A DNA stretch of 33,866 nucleotides from Candidatus Rokuibacteriota bacterium (lineage in GTDB: Bacteria; Methylomirabilota; Methylomirabilia; Rokubacteriales; CSP1-6): contig JACPDG010000070.1 of NCBI GenBank assembly GCA_016184125.1, forward strand, positions 1 to 33,866, in the 5' to 3' direction. The notes under the pieces were generated by a model that was not told where the DNA came from, ran no database searches, and was given only the letters and a program-made list of their open reading frames with translations. Shown here piece after piece: positions 15,519-23,642 of the stretch. The position numbers and the translations under genes are program-made. Numbering within the stretch: the first letter of the stretch is position 1; the number at the start of each line of letters is the position of its first letter.

Positions 15519-16772
15519 ATGAGGAAACGACCGACCTTCGTGGCTGTGGTCAGCGCGGTCATCATCGCGCTGATCGGCACTGGAGTCGCCGTCCCGGCGG
15601 AGCCGATCAAACTCGGCTTCGGCATGGCGCTCACCGGCGCGCTGGCCGGCAATGGCAAGGCCGCCCTGCTCTCGATGCAGATGTGGGCGGAAGACGTGAA
15701 CAAGAAGGGCGGGCTGCTCGGCCGTCGCGTCGAGCTCGTCTACTACGACGACCAGACAAAGCCGGCGACGATCCCGGCGATCTACACCAAGCTGCTGGAC
15801 GTCGACAAGGTGGACCTGATCGTCTCGGGCTACGGCACGAACGTGATCGCTCCGCTCATCCCGCTCGCCATGGAGCGCAACCTCACGGTCGTGGGCCTGT
15901 TCGGGATGGCGAACAACGAGAAGTTCAACTACGGGAGGTACTTCCAGATCATGCCGGTCGGGCCGAACCCGCCCGTCGACTGGTCCCGCGGATTCTTCGA
16001 GGTCGCGTCGAAGCAGTCGCCGAAGCCGGCGACCATCGCGATCGTGGGCGCCGACGCCGAGTACCCGCACAACGCGATGGCGGGCGCGCGCAAGAACGCC
16101 GAGCAGTACGGTCTGAAGGTCGTCTACGACAACAAGTACCCGCCGTCGACCGTGGACTTCACGCCGATCGTGCGCGCCATCAAGGCGACCAATCCGGACG
16201 TGGTCTACGTGGCGTCCTACCCGCCTGACACCGCGGGGATGATCTTTGCCGCGCACGAGGTGGGGCTCGCGCCGAAGATGTTCGGCGGCGGGATGGTCGG
16301 GCTCCAGTTCGCCGCGCTGCAGACGAAGCTCGGCGCCAAGCTCAACGGGGTCGTGAACTACGAGACGTGGGTGCCGGAGCCGACGCTGAGCTTCCCTGGC
16401 ATCAACGACTTCCTCAAGCGCTACCAGGCGCAGGCCGCGAAGGCGGGCGTCGATCCGCTCGGCTACTACATCGCGCCGTTCGCGTACGCCTACGCCCAGG
16501 TGCTCGGCCTGGCCGTCGAGGGGACCAAGAGCCTGGACCAGAAGAAGATCGCCGACTATCTCCACGGCCGCGAGATGGACACGATCGTCGGCAAGGTGAA
16601 GTTCGGCCCGAACGGTGAGTGGGCCAAGCCGCGGATGCTGCACGTGCAGTTCCAGAACATCGAGGGCAACGACCTCGAGCAGTTCAAGCGGCCCGGCAAG
16701 CGCGTGGTGCTCTACCCCGAGGAGTGGAAGTCGGGTACCCTCATCTATCCGTACGCGAAGGCCAGGAAGTAG
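15519..16772 (+). CDS. ABC substrate-binding protein (second system)
   Basis: 417 aa LivK-like periplasmic binding protein. Sec signal peptide (MRKRP, then a hydrophobic core to about residue 28, cleavage likely near AVPAEP). The mature protein starts IKLGFGMALTGALAGNGKAALL. The ATG at 15519 has AGAGGAG upstream at good spacing; the open frame upstream has no family match. First gene of a second complete HAAT transporter operon. It belongs to a different subgroup from the binding protein at 9442-10665 (Sec rather than Tat signal, different ligand-loop sequences), so the two importers probably take different but related ligands. Confidence 0.93.
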   Translation: MRKRPTFVAVVSAVIIALIGTGVAVPAEPIKLGFGMALTGALAGNGKAALLSMQMWAEDVNKKGGLLGRRVELVYYDDQTKPATIPAIYTKLLDVDKVDLIVSGYGTNVIAPLIPLAMERNLTVVGLFGMANNEKFNYGRYFQIMPVGPNPPVDWSRGFFEVASKQSPKPATIAIVGADAEYPHNAMAGARKNAEQYGLKVVYDNKYPPSTVDFTPIVRAIKATNPDVVYVASYPPDTAGMIFAAHEVGLAPKMFGGGMVGLQFAALQTKLGAKLNGVVNYETWVPEPTLSFPGINDFLKRYQAQAAKAGVDPLGYYIAPFAYAYAQVLGLAVEGTKSLDQKKIADYLHGREMDTIVGKVKFGPNGEWAKPRMLHVQFQNIEGNDLEQFKRPGKRVVLYPEEWKSGTLIYPYAKARK

Positions 16773-16788
16773 CGGAACGATCGCGGCC

Positions 16789-16821
16789 GGGCCGGGGGCT
16801 CGAGCGCGGAGTCCCCGGCCC
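16789..16821 (+). terminator. Hairpin between binding-protein gene and livH
   Basis: GGGCCGGGG (16789-16797) pairs with CCCCGGCCC (16813-16821), 9 perfect G/C pairs, no U-run. Such hairpins after the binding-protein gene commonly hold back ribonuclease or cause partial termination, so that the binding protein is made in excess over the permease. Confidence 0.55.
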
Positions 16822-16838
16822 GAGGCGCAACCCACACG

Positions 16839-17711
16839 ATGCTGAGCCTGGACCTCCTCCTGAACGCGATCGTGGCCGGGATCCTCCTCGGCGGCTTCTA
16901 CGCCGCGGTCAGCCTGGGGATCTCGGTCGCCTTCGGATTGCTGGACATCGTCAACATCGCCCACCCGGTCTTCGTCGTCCTCGGCTCCTACATCGCCTAT
17001 GCGCTGAACAGCGCGCTCGGGCTCGATCCTCTGCTCACGGGGCTGTTGGGCGTTCCTGTCTTCTTCGCCCTCGGCGTCGTCGTCTACCGGCTCTACTACG
17101 CCAGCTTCGAGAAGACGGGGGAGGAGTCGCTCAGGGGCCTGGTCTTCTTCTTCGGGTTGCTGTTCATCATCGAGGTCGCCCTGCTCCTCGTGTACGGCGT
17201 CGACTACCGCATGGTCGAGGCCGCGTACATCGGCGATTCGCTCCACATCGGTTCGGTCGGCATCGCGCTCCGGCTGCTCGTCCCCTGCCTCGTGGGGATC
17301 GGGATGACCGTCGCGCTCTACCTCGTGCTCTCGAGGACGTTCTGGGGCCGCGCCATCATGGCGGTGTCCCAGGACAGCCAGGCCCTCAGGCTGATGGGCG
17401 CCAATCCCGTCCGCATCAAGACCATCGCGTTCGGCCTGTCCATCGCGACGGCGAGCCTCGCCGGCGCCCTGCTGATCGTCATCGGCCCCGTGGAGCCCTC
17501 CATCGGTCGCGAGTACATCGGGCGGGTGTTCGCGATCGCGGTGCTGGGAGGCATGGGCAGCATCGGCGGCACGCTGGCCGCCGGGCTGATCCTCGGCGTG
17601 GTGGAGACCTTCACCGCCACGTACTACGGGCCCTCGTGGGCGCTGGCCGTCTCGTTCGGGATCCTGCTGGTCGTGCTCGCCGTCCGGCCGGCGGGGCTCT
17701 TCGGGAGATAG
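16839..17711 (+). CDS. livH: Branched-chain-type ABC permease LivH (second system)
   Basis: 290 aa inner-membrane permease. Starts LLLNAIVAGILLGGFYAAVSLGISV; conserved NIAHPVFVVLGSYIAY (normally NFAHG, so Gly is Pro here), coupling loop AVSQDSQALRLMGANPVRIK, and GGMGSIGGTLAAGLILG near the C-terminus. The ATG at 16839 lies 66 nt after the binding-protein stop with a poor ribosome site. 3 nt before livM. Confidence 0.93.
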   Translation: MLSLDLLLNAIVAGILLGGFYAAVSLGISVAFGLLDIVNIAHPVFVVLGSYIAYALNSALGLDPLLTGLLGVPVFFALGVVVYRLYYASFEKTGEESLRGLVFFFGLLFIIEVALLLVYGVDYRMVEAAYIGDSLHIGSVGIALRLLVPCLVGIGMTVALYLVLSRTFWGRAIMAVSQDSQALRLMGANPVRIKTIAFGLSIATASLAGALLIVIGPVEPSIGREYIGRVFAIAVLGGMGSIGGTLAAGLILGVVETFTATYYGPSWALAVSFGILLVVLAVRPAGLFGR

Positions 17712-17714
17712 CGC

Positions 17715-18659
17715 GTGAAGAAAGGCCTTCCGCTGCTCATCGCGGTGGGCGTCCTGCTCGCCGCGCTCGTCGCCACGCGCCTCGTGGGCAACCGGTACCT
17801 CTACTTCGCCGGCTACGTCATCTTCCAGTACGTCGTGCTCGCGACGGCGTGGAACATCCTCGGCGGCTACACCGGCTACGTGAACTTCGGCACGGCGGGG
17901 TTCTTCGCGCTCGGCGCGTACACCGCGACCGTGCTCATCCTCGCCTTCAAGGCGCCGTTGCCCGTGCAGATCGTGGCGGGGGGGCTGGTCTCGGCCGTGC
18001 TCGGGCTCGGCATCGGATACCTCACGCTGCGGCTGCGCGGCGTGTTCTTCTCCATCGCCACGCTCGCCCTCGCCCTGGTGTTGCAGACGTTCGTGATGAA
18101 CTGGGAGTACGTCGGCGGGGCGAAGGGTGTCAGCATCATCCGGCCCGCGGCGTTCCCGCCGTTCGCGAGCTACGTGGAATTCCTGTTCTTCGTCATGGCG
18201 GCGCTGGCGGTGGTGTCGGCGATGGCCGCGTGGTGGATCGAGAACTCCTGGGTCGGCCGGGGGCTGGCGGCCATCCGGGACAACGAGGAAGCCGCCGAGT
18301 GCATGGGCGTCCCCACGCTGCGACTCAAGCTGCTGGCCACCGTGGTGAGCGGCTGCTTCATGGGCGTGGCCGGCGCGCCGTTCCCCTACTACGTGACGCT
18401 CGTCGAGCCCGTGTCCGCCTTCAGTCTCGACTACGCCGTGAACAGCCTCGCGATGCCGATGATCGGCGGGACCACGACGTGGATCGGTCCGATCGTGGGG
18501 GCGATCCTGCTGAGCACGGCCCAGCAGGTGGCGACGGTCACCATCTCGTCGGAGCTGAACCTCCTGATCGTCGGCATCGTGCTCGTGGCCTTCGTGCTGC
18601 TCGCGCCGCAGGGAATCGTCGGGCTCGTCCAGCGGCTCGCCGGGCGGCGGAGGGCGTGA
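17715..18659 (+). CDS. livM: Branched-chain-type ABC permease LivM (second system)
   Basis: 314 aa permease with the LivM core YTGYVNFGTAGFFALGAYTA, the coupling loop AIRDNEEAAECMGVPTLRLKLLA and the usual end (LLAPQGIVGLVQRLAGRR). Normal length with no repeat-derived tail, unlike the LivM at 7531-8553. GTG start at 17715. Its TGA shares a base with the livG ATG. Confidence 0.93.
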   Translation: MKKGLPLLIAVGVLLAALVATRLVGNRYLYFAGYVIFQYVVLATAWNILGGYTGYVNFGTAGFFALGAYTATVLILAFKAPLPVQIVAGGLVSAVLGLGIGYLTLRLRGVFFSIATLALALVLQTFVMNWEYVGGAKGVSIIRPAAFPPFASYVEFLFFVMAALAVVSAMAAWWIENSWVGRGLAAIRDNEEAAECMGVPTLRLKLLATVVSGCFMGVAGAPFPYYVTLVEPVSAFSLDYAVNSLAMPMIGGTTTWIGPIVGAILLSTAQQVATVTISSELNLLIVGIVLVAFVLLAPQGIVGLVQRLAGRRRA

Positions 18660-19381
18660 TGGCCGCGTCCTTGCTTGAGGTCCGCGACGTGACGAAGCGC
18701 TTCGGAGGGTTTCGTGCGCTCAACGGCGTCAGCCTCGACGTGCGCGAGGGCGAGCGCTTCGGCCTCATCGGTCCGAACGGCTCCGGCAAGACGACGCTCA
18801 TCAACTGCATCTCGGGTGCCCTGCGCAACGAGAGCGGACGCATCAGCTTTCGCGGTTGCGACGTCACCAGGCTGCCCGCCCACCAGCGCACGCGCCTCGG
18901 CATCGCCCGGAGCTTCCAGATCCCGAAGCCGTTCACGAGCATGACGGTGCTGGAGAACCTGTGCATCCCGCTCGAGTACGCCGCGCGTGACGTCGCCCGG
19001 GCGGACGTCGTCGACGAGGCCATGGCGATCCTCCGGCGCATGAGCCTCGAGGACAAGGCGAGCCTCCTGCCCGGCCGCCTCACGCAGGTCGACATGCGGC
19101 GGCTCGAGCTCGCGCGGGCGATGGCCGCGAAGCCCCGCCTGCTCATCTCGGACGAGGCGATGGCGGGGCTGTCCAGCGCCGAGGTCGACGCGCTGCTGCC
19201 CATCCTCTTCGCGCTCAACGAGCAGGGCATCACGATCATCATGATCGAGCACATCATGCGGGCGGTGATGCGCTTCTCGGAGCGCATCGCCGTGCTCGAC
19301 GCCGGCGAGAAGATCGCGGAAGGCCCGCCCGACGAGATCGTGAAGAACAAGGACGTCGAGAGGGCCTACCTTGGCGAGTAG
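18659..19381 (+). CDS. livG: Branched-chain-type ABC transporter ATP-binding protein LivG (second system)
   Basis: 240 aa. Walker A GPNGSGKTT is standard. The ABC signature is replaced by LTQVDMRRLELARAM, and Walker B reads LLISDEAMAGL (DEA instead of DEP). A LivG subgroup with a similar LTLVDRKRLE-type signature and DE-x-MAGL is known to me from other bacteria, so this is probably functional divergence rather than decay. Switch His present in MIEHIM. The ATG shares a base with the livM stop; a GTG one codon upstream is the alternative. Confidence 0.9.
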   Translation: MAASLLEVRDVTKRFGGFRALNGVSLDVREGERFGLIGPNGSGKTTLINCISGALRNESGRISFRGCDVTRLPAHQRTRLGIARSFQIPKPFTSMTVLENLCIPLEYAARDVARADVVDEAMAILRRMSLEDKASLLPGRLTQVDMRRLELARAMAAKPRLLISDEAMAGLSSAEVDALLPILFALNEQGITIIMIEHIMRAVMRFSERIAVLDAGEKIAEGPPDEIVKNKDVERAYLGE

Positions 19382-20102
19382 GCTCGTCGTCGAGGACGTT
19401 CATGCCGGCTACGGGGCGGTGCGCGTGCTCCACGGCGTGTCGGTCGAGGCCAACGAGGGGGAAACGGTCGTCCTCCTCGGCACCAACGGCAACGGCAAGA
19501 GCACGCTGATCAAGAGCATCATGGGGATGGTCGCGCCGGCGCGCGGGGCGATCTTCCTCGAGCTGGACGGCAAGCGGATCGACCTGGTGGGCCGGTCGAC
19601 CGAGGACATCGTGAACCTCGGCATCGCGCTCGTGCCCGAGGGCCGGCGCCTGTTTCCCAAGCTCACCGTGGAAGAGAACCTGCTGCTCGGCGCGTACCGC
19701 AGGGCCGCGCGCCGCGACATCAAGCGCAACCTCGACTCCTGCCTCGAGATGTTCCCCATCCTGCAGGAGCGCAAGCGGCAGCTCGCCGGCAGCATGAGCG
19801 GCGGGGAGCAGCAGATGCTCGCCGTCGCGCGCGCGCTCATGTCCGCGCCCCGCCTGCTGCTGGTGGACGAGCCATCCGTGGGCCTCGCGCCGATCCTCGT
19901 CAGCCGCGTCATCTCGAAGATCCAGGAGCTGAAGGACCGGTACCAGCTCACGGTGCTGATGGCCGAGCAGAACTTCAACCAGGCCACCAAGATCGCCGAC
20001 CGCGGCTACATCATCGTCCACGGCCGCATCGAGTTCGAAGGGGCGAGCACGCAGGCGCTCAGCGAGCACGAGCTGGTGAAGCGGTTCTACCTCGGTGTCT
20101 AG
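19371..20102 (+). CDS. livF: Branched-chain-type ABC transporter ATP-binding protein LivF (second system)
   Basis: 243 aa. Walker A GTNGNGKST, signature MSGGEQQ, Walker B LLLVDEPSVGL, and LMAEQNF. The only start giving a full N-terminus (MASRLVVEDVHAGYG) is TTG at 19371, which overlaps livG by 11 nt. Ends KRFYLGV. Completes the second importer and is followed directly by a palindromic element (20106-20178). Confidence 0.92.
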   Translation: MASRLVVEDVHAGYGAVRVLHGVSVEANEGETVVLLGTNGNGKSTLIKSIMGMVAPARGAIFLELDGKRIDLVGRSTEDIVNLGIALVPEGRRLFPKLTVEENLLLGAYRRAARRDIKRNLDSCLEMFPILQERKRQLAGSMSGGEQQMLAVARALMSAPRLLLVDEPSVGLAPILVSRVISKIQELKDRYQLTVLMAEQNFNQATKIADRGYIIVHGRIEFEGASTQALSEHELVKRFYLGV

Positions 20103-20105
20103 GGA

Positions 20106-20178
20106 ATGGGGGGCCCCGAAATGGCCCCCCATACCCCCCGACGCTCGGAGCGCCCCGGGGAACCCGTGGCGCTCCTCG
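20106..20178 (+). repeat. Palindromic element copy 5
   Basis: Follows the livF stop by 3 nt. Hairpin GGGGGGCCCCGAAATGGCCCCCC, C-run, CGCTCGGAGCG, then GCGCCCCGGGGAACCCGTGGCGC, where one base breaks the perfect arm seen in the 13229-13458 copies. It could reduce read-through into the EthD gene. Confidence 0.85.
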
Positions 20179-20208
20179 ATTTGCCGTCGCTCCCAGGAGG
20201 GGCCGGAC

Positions 20209-20664
20209 ATGGTCAAGCTCGTCGCGATGTACGGCATGCCGCGCGATCCTCGCCATTTCGACCGCTACTACCGCGACGTGCACGTCCCGCTCGCGAGGAA
20301 GATCCCGGACCTCCGTCGCTTCACCATCCACAAGGTCGTGGGTTCACCGCAGGAGGGTGAATCGCCCTACTACTGCCTCACCGAGGTCTACTGGGACGAC
20401 CTCCCGACCGCGCACAAGGCGCTCGCCTCGCCCGGCGGCCGGGCGTCGTACAACGACGTCCCGAACTACGCGACCGGTGGAGTGACGTTCGTCTTCGCCG
20501 AGGTGGAGGACATCCCGCTGTCCGCTGGCGCGCCGTTGCGCGGAGGACGACGGCCGCGGACGGCGAAGGCCCGCACGGCGGCGTCCCGGGCAGCGAAGCC
20601 CCGCACGCGCAGCGACGCGACACGACGGCGCTCGACGAAGCGCTCGCGCCCGAGCCGTGCGTGA
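20209..20664 (+). CDS. EthD family protein with basic C-terminal tail
   Basis: 151 aa. Residues 1-105 form an EthD/ferredoxin-like alpha-beta barrel domain ([35 protein letters not shown]), a small dimeric fold found in degradation clusters, often as an accessory to oxidation or as an isomerase/decarboxylase. Residues about 111-151 are a low-complexity Arg/Lys/Ala/Ser/Thr tail, unusual for the family. The ATG at 20209 is chosen because CAGGAGG precedes it and the domain starts there; the longer frame runs through the repeat element. Overlaps the SDR start by 4 nt (GTGA). Confidence 0.85.
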   Translation: MVKLVAMYGMPRDPRHFDRYYRDVHVPLARKIPDLRRFTIHKVVGSPQEGESPYYCLTEVYWDDLPTAHKALASPGGRASYNDVPNYATGGVTFVFAEVEDIPLSAGAPLRGGRRPRTAKARTAASRAAKPRTRSDATRRRSTKRSRPSRA

Positions 20665-21410
20665 AGCTTGCCGGTAGGGTCGCCGTCGTCACCGGCGGCG
20701 GCTCGGGCATCGGGGAGGCCATCGCGATCGCCTTCGCGAGGGAAGGCGCTCGGGTGGCGGTGGCCGGCCGCCGGCCCGAGCCGATTCGAGCCGTCGCCGC
20801 CACCATCGCGGCCACCGGTGCCGAGGCGCTCGCCGTGCCGGCCGATGTCCGGCGTGTGACGGATGCGGAGGCCCTGATCCGCACGACGGTCGAGGCGTTC
20901 GGCCGGCTCGACATCCTCGTGAACAACGCCGGCGTCTTCCGCCTCACCGACGTGACGGCGGCGACCGAGGACGACTGGGACGACGTCCTCGACACCAACC
21001 TCAAGGCCGCGTTCTTCTGCTCGAAGTTCGCCGTGGTGGAGATGCTCGAGCAGGGCAAGGGAAAGCTCATCAACATCTCGTCCCAGGCGGGAGCCGTGGG
21101 ATGGCCCCGAGGATCCATCTACTGCGCGTCCAAGGCCGGACTCGAGGGGCTCACGCGCGCGCTCGCGGTGGACCTCGCCCCGCACAAGATCAACGTCAAC
21201 TGCATCGGCCCCGCGAACGTCGAGACCCCGATCAACCGTCACCTCATGCGCGAGCCCGGGTACCACCGCTGGCTGCTCGACAACACGCCGTACGGCCGCG
21301 TCGGCACTCCTGACGACGTCGCTCCGGCGGCCGTCTACCTGGCCTCCGACGACGCCGACTACGTGAACGGCATCACGCTCTACGTGGACGGTGGGTGGCT
21401 GGCGCGCTAG
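20661..21410 (+). CDS. SDR family oxidoreductase
   Basis: 249 aa FabG-like NAD(P)-dependent dehydrogenase. TGGGSGIG at residues 11-18, NNAGVF near 90, catalytic Ser in [13 protein letters not shown], and the terminal [12 protein letters not shown] start coupled to the EthD stop. Sits at the head of the hydrolase genes of this operon and probably acts on an alcohol or keto intermediate. Different from the SDR at 2395-3186. Confidence 0.92.
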   Translation: MKLAGRVAVVTGGGSGIGEAIAIAFAREGARVAVAGRRPEPIRAVAATIAATGAEALAVPADVRRVTDAEALIRTTVEAFGRLDILVNNAGVFRLTDVTAATEDDWDDVLDTNLKAAFFCSKFAVVEMLEQGKGKLINISSQAGAVGWPRGSIYCASKAGLEGLTRALAVDLAPHKINVNCIGPANVETPINRHLMREPGYHRWLLDNTPYGRVGTPDDVAPAAVYLASDDADYVNGITLYVDGGWLAR

Positions 21411-21428
21411 CGAATCGGAGGGGGCAGG

Positions 21429-22319
21429 GTGACCAAGGCAACGTCAGTCTCCGCGGAACGCGTCAAGGGCAGGGAGAGTGTCATCCGCGTCGCCGCGATC
21501 CAGATGGAGCCCCGCGTCGGCGACAAGGCCGGCAACGTGGAGCGGCAACGGTCGCTCATCGCCGACGCGGCCGGTCAGGGCGTGCGCCTGATGGTGCTGC
21601 CCGAGCTCGGCAACACCGGCTACATCTTCAACACGCGTGACGAGGTCGCCGAGCTGGCCGAGGAGGTCCCGGGCGGTCCCACCTGCGCCATGTGGATCGA
21701 CGCGTGCCGCGAGGGGAACGTGTACGTGTGCGCCGGCATCACCGAGCGCGACGGCGGGCGCTTCTACAACTCGGCGGCGCTCGTCGGCCCCGGCGGCTTC
21801 ATCGGCAAGTATCGCAAGGTCCATCTGTGGGACGAGGAGAAGCTCTTCTTCGAGCCGGGCGACCTCGGGCTACCGGTCTTCCACCTGCCGTTCGGACGGG
21901 TCGGCGTCATGATCTGCTACGACGGGTGGCACCCGGAGGTCGCGCGCATCCTCGCGCTGCAGGGCGCGGACATCATCTGCGATCCGACGTGCTGGGTGCT
22001 CGTGCCGGGGATCGTGACCGCCGAGAACCCGATCAGCGCCTGGGTCCACATGGCCTCGGCCCACGTCAACGGCGTCTTCATGATCTGCGCCGACCGGTGC
22101 GGCGTCGAGCGCGGCTGCACGTTCCTCGGCAACTCCTGCGTGCTCGGTCCTGCGGGCTTCGTGGCCGGGCCCGCGAGCTTCGACAAGACCGAGGTCCTGT
22201 CCGCGGAGATCAACCTCGTGCAGGCGCGCTACAAGCACTGGACCGACCTGGCGGACCCCTTCGCCGATCGCCGCACCGACCTGTACGACCGGCTCCTCGG
22301 CTACCGGCCGCCGAGATGA
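21429..22319 (+). CDS. Carbon-nitrogen hydrolase (nitrilase superfamily)
   Basis: 296 aa cytoplasmic hydrolase of amide, carbamoyl or nitrile C-N bonds. The catalytic triad is visible: E59 (LPELGNTGY), K130 (KYRKVHL) and C163 (ICYDGWHPE). The ICYDGWHPE context is close to N-carbamoylase/amidase branches rather than true nitrilases. GTG at 21429 follows GGAGGGGGCAGG. 18 nt after the SDR stop; its TGA overlaps the next ATG (ATGA). The most likely deamidating or decarbamoylating step of this operon; substrate unknown. Confidence 0.92.
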   Translation: MTKATSVSAERVKGRESVIRVAAIQMEPRVGDKAGNVERQRSLIADAAGQGVRLMVLPELGNTGYIFNTRDEVAELAEEVPGGPTCAMWIDACREGNVYVCAGITERDGGRFYNSAALVGPGGFIGKYRKVHLWDEEKLFFEPGDLGLPVFHLPFGRVGVMICYDGWHPEVARILALQGADIICDPTCWVLVPGIVTAENPISAWVHMASAHVNGVFMICADRCGVERGCTFLGNSCVLGPAGFVAGPASFDKTEVLSAEINLVQARYKHWTDLADPFADRRTDLYDRLLGYRPPR

Positions 22320-23611
22320 GCGTGGCGCGGTTGCCCGAGCCGCCGCGCGGCGCTCCGATCGTCGTCGTGATCGGGACGCTCGACACGAAGGGCCGCGAGA
22401 TCCGCTACCTCGGCGCGCGTATCCTCGAGGCCGGCATGCGGCCTCTCGTCGTCGATTCCGGCATTCTCGGGGAACCGCAGGCCATCGTCGCCGACGTGAC
22501 GCGTGAGGACGTCGCGCGAGCCGCCGGCTCGACGCTCGACGCCGTCCGCGCGACCGGGACGAGAGGCGCGGCGGCCGAGGCCATGGCGGTCGGGCTGCGC
22601 GCGGTCGTCGCACGCCTGCATCGCGAGGGACGCTGCCACGGCGCGGTGTCGCTCGGCGGCGCCGAGGGCGCGGTGATGGCGGCCCACGCGATGCAGGCGC
22701 TGCCGATCGGCGTGCCGAAGCTGATCGTCACGCCGGTTGCGGCCGGGCGCCGGCCGTTCGGGCCCTTCGTCGGCCTGCGCGACATCGCGGTGATGCACTC
22801 GGTGATCGACATCGGTGGCTTGAACCCGATCAGCCGCGCGATCTTCGACGCGGCGGCCGGCGCGATCACCGGGATGGTGCGGGCGCGGCACGCGGCGCCC
22901 ATCTGCTGGACCGGCGAGCGTCAGGTCGCGCTCACGATGCTCGGGAACACCACGGCCGCGGTCATGCGGCTCGAGGAGCGCTTGCGGGCGGACGGCTACA
23001 CGCCGGTGATCTTTCACGCGAACGGCGTGGGCGGGCGGTGCATGGAGCAGCTGGTCGCCGACGGGGCGTTCGTCGCCGTGATCGACTTCACGACGGACGA
23101 GCTCACCGACGAGCTGGTCGGGGGCTATCACGCCGCCGGGGCTGACCGGCTCGAGGCGGCGGGGCACGCCGGCCTGCCGCAGGTCGTCGTGCCCGGGTGC
23201 GTCGACTTCTTCGTCGCCGGGCCGATGGACACCCTCCCGCCCGGGTGGCGCTCGCGCCCGACGTACTATCACAACCCGGTGCTCACGCTCGTGCGTGCGA
23301 CGCGCGAGGAGATGGTGCAGGTCGCCCGGCGGATGGCCGAGAAGCTGAACATGGCGCGCGGGCCCGTCGCCGTTGCGGTGCCCCGGCGCGGACTGTCGAT
23401 CCCGAACCACCCCGGTGGCGTGTTCTGGGATCCGGAAGCCGATCGGGCATTCACGCAGACCTTGCGCGAGCGGCTGAAGCCGGCGATCGTGCTCGCGGAG
23501 GTCGACGCGCACATCAACGATGCCATGTTCACGGACGTGGTATTCGAGCTGTTCCATCGCGTGACCGCCGGCGTGACGGCCGGCGGCGCGCCGGTCGCCG
23601 GCGGTTCATGA
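22316..23611 (+). CDS. Tm-1-like ATP-binding domain protein (UPF0261 family)
   Basis: 431 aa. The N-terminal half matches the Tm-1-like fold (IVVVIGTLDTKGREIRYLGARI; VSLGGAEGAVMAAHAM), and the C-terminal half carries the family blocks MLGNTTAAVMRLEERL, FHANGVGGRCMEQL, VDFFVAGP and VAVPRRGLSI. The family is named after a plant virus-resistance protein; bacterial members are poorly characterised and often sit in catabolic operons. ATG at 22316 translationally coupled to the nitrilase-family gene. A role with it is inferred only from position. Confidence 0.9.
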   Translation: MSVARLPEPPRGAPIVVVIGTLDTKGREIRYLGARILEAGMRPLVVDSGILGEPQAIVADVTREDVARAAGSTLDAVRATGTRGAAAEAMAVGLRAVVARLHREGRCHGAVSLGGAEGAVMAAHAMQALPIGVPKLIVTPVAAGRRPFGPFVGLRDIAVMHSVIDIGGLNPISRAIFDAAAGAITGMVRARHAAPICWTGERQVALTMLGNTTAAVMRLEERLRADGYTPVIFHANGVGGRCMEQLVADGAFVAVIDFTTDELTDELVGGYHAAGADRLEAAGHAGLPQVVVPGCVDFFVAGPMDTLPPGWRSRPTYYHNPVLTLVRATREEMVQVARRMAEKLNMARGPVAVAVPRRGLSIPNHPGGVFWDPEADRAFTQTLRERLKPAIVLAEVDAHINDAMFTDVVFELFHRVTAGVTAGGAPVAGGS

Positions 23612-23642
23612 ACGCCGCGCCGTCTCTCTCGAGGACGCTCCC

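Noticed and set aside
19070..19160. Degenerate ABC signature and DEA Walker B in the second LivG as a sign of an inactive ATPase
   Set aside because: A LivG subgroup with a closely similar signature (LT-x-VD-x-x-RLE ... DE-x-MAGL) is familiar to me; Walker A and the switch His are intact, so this is normal divergence.
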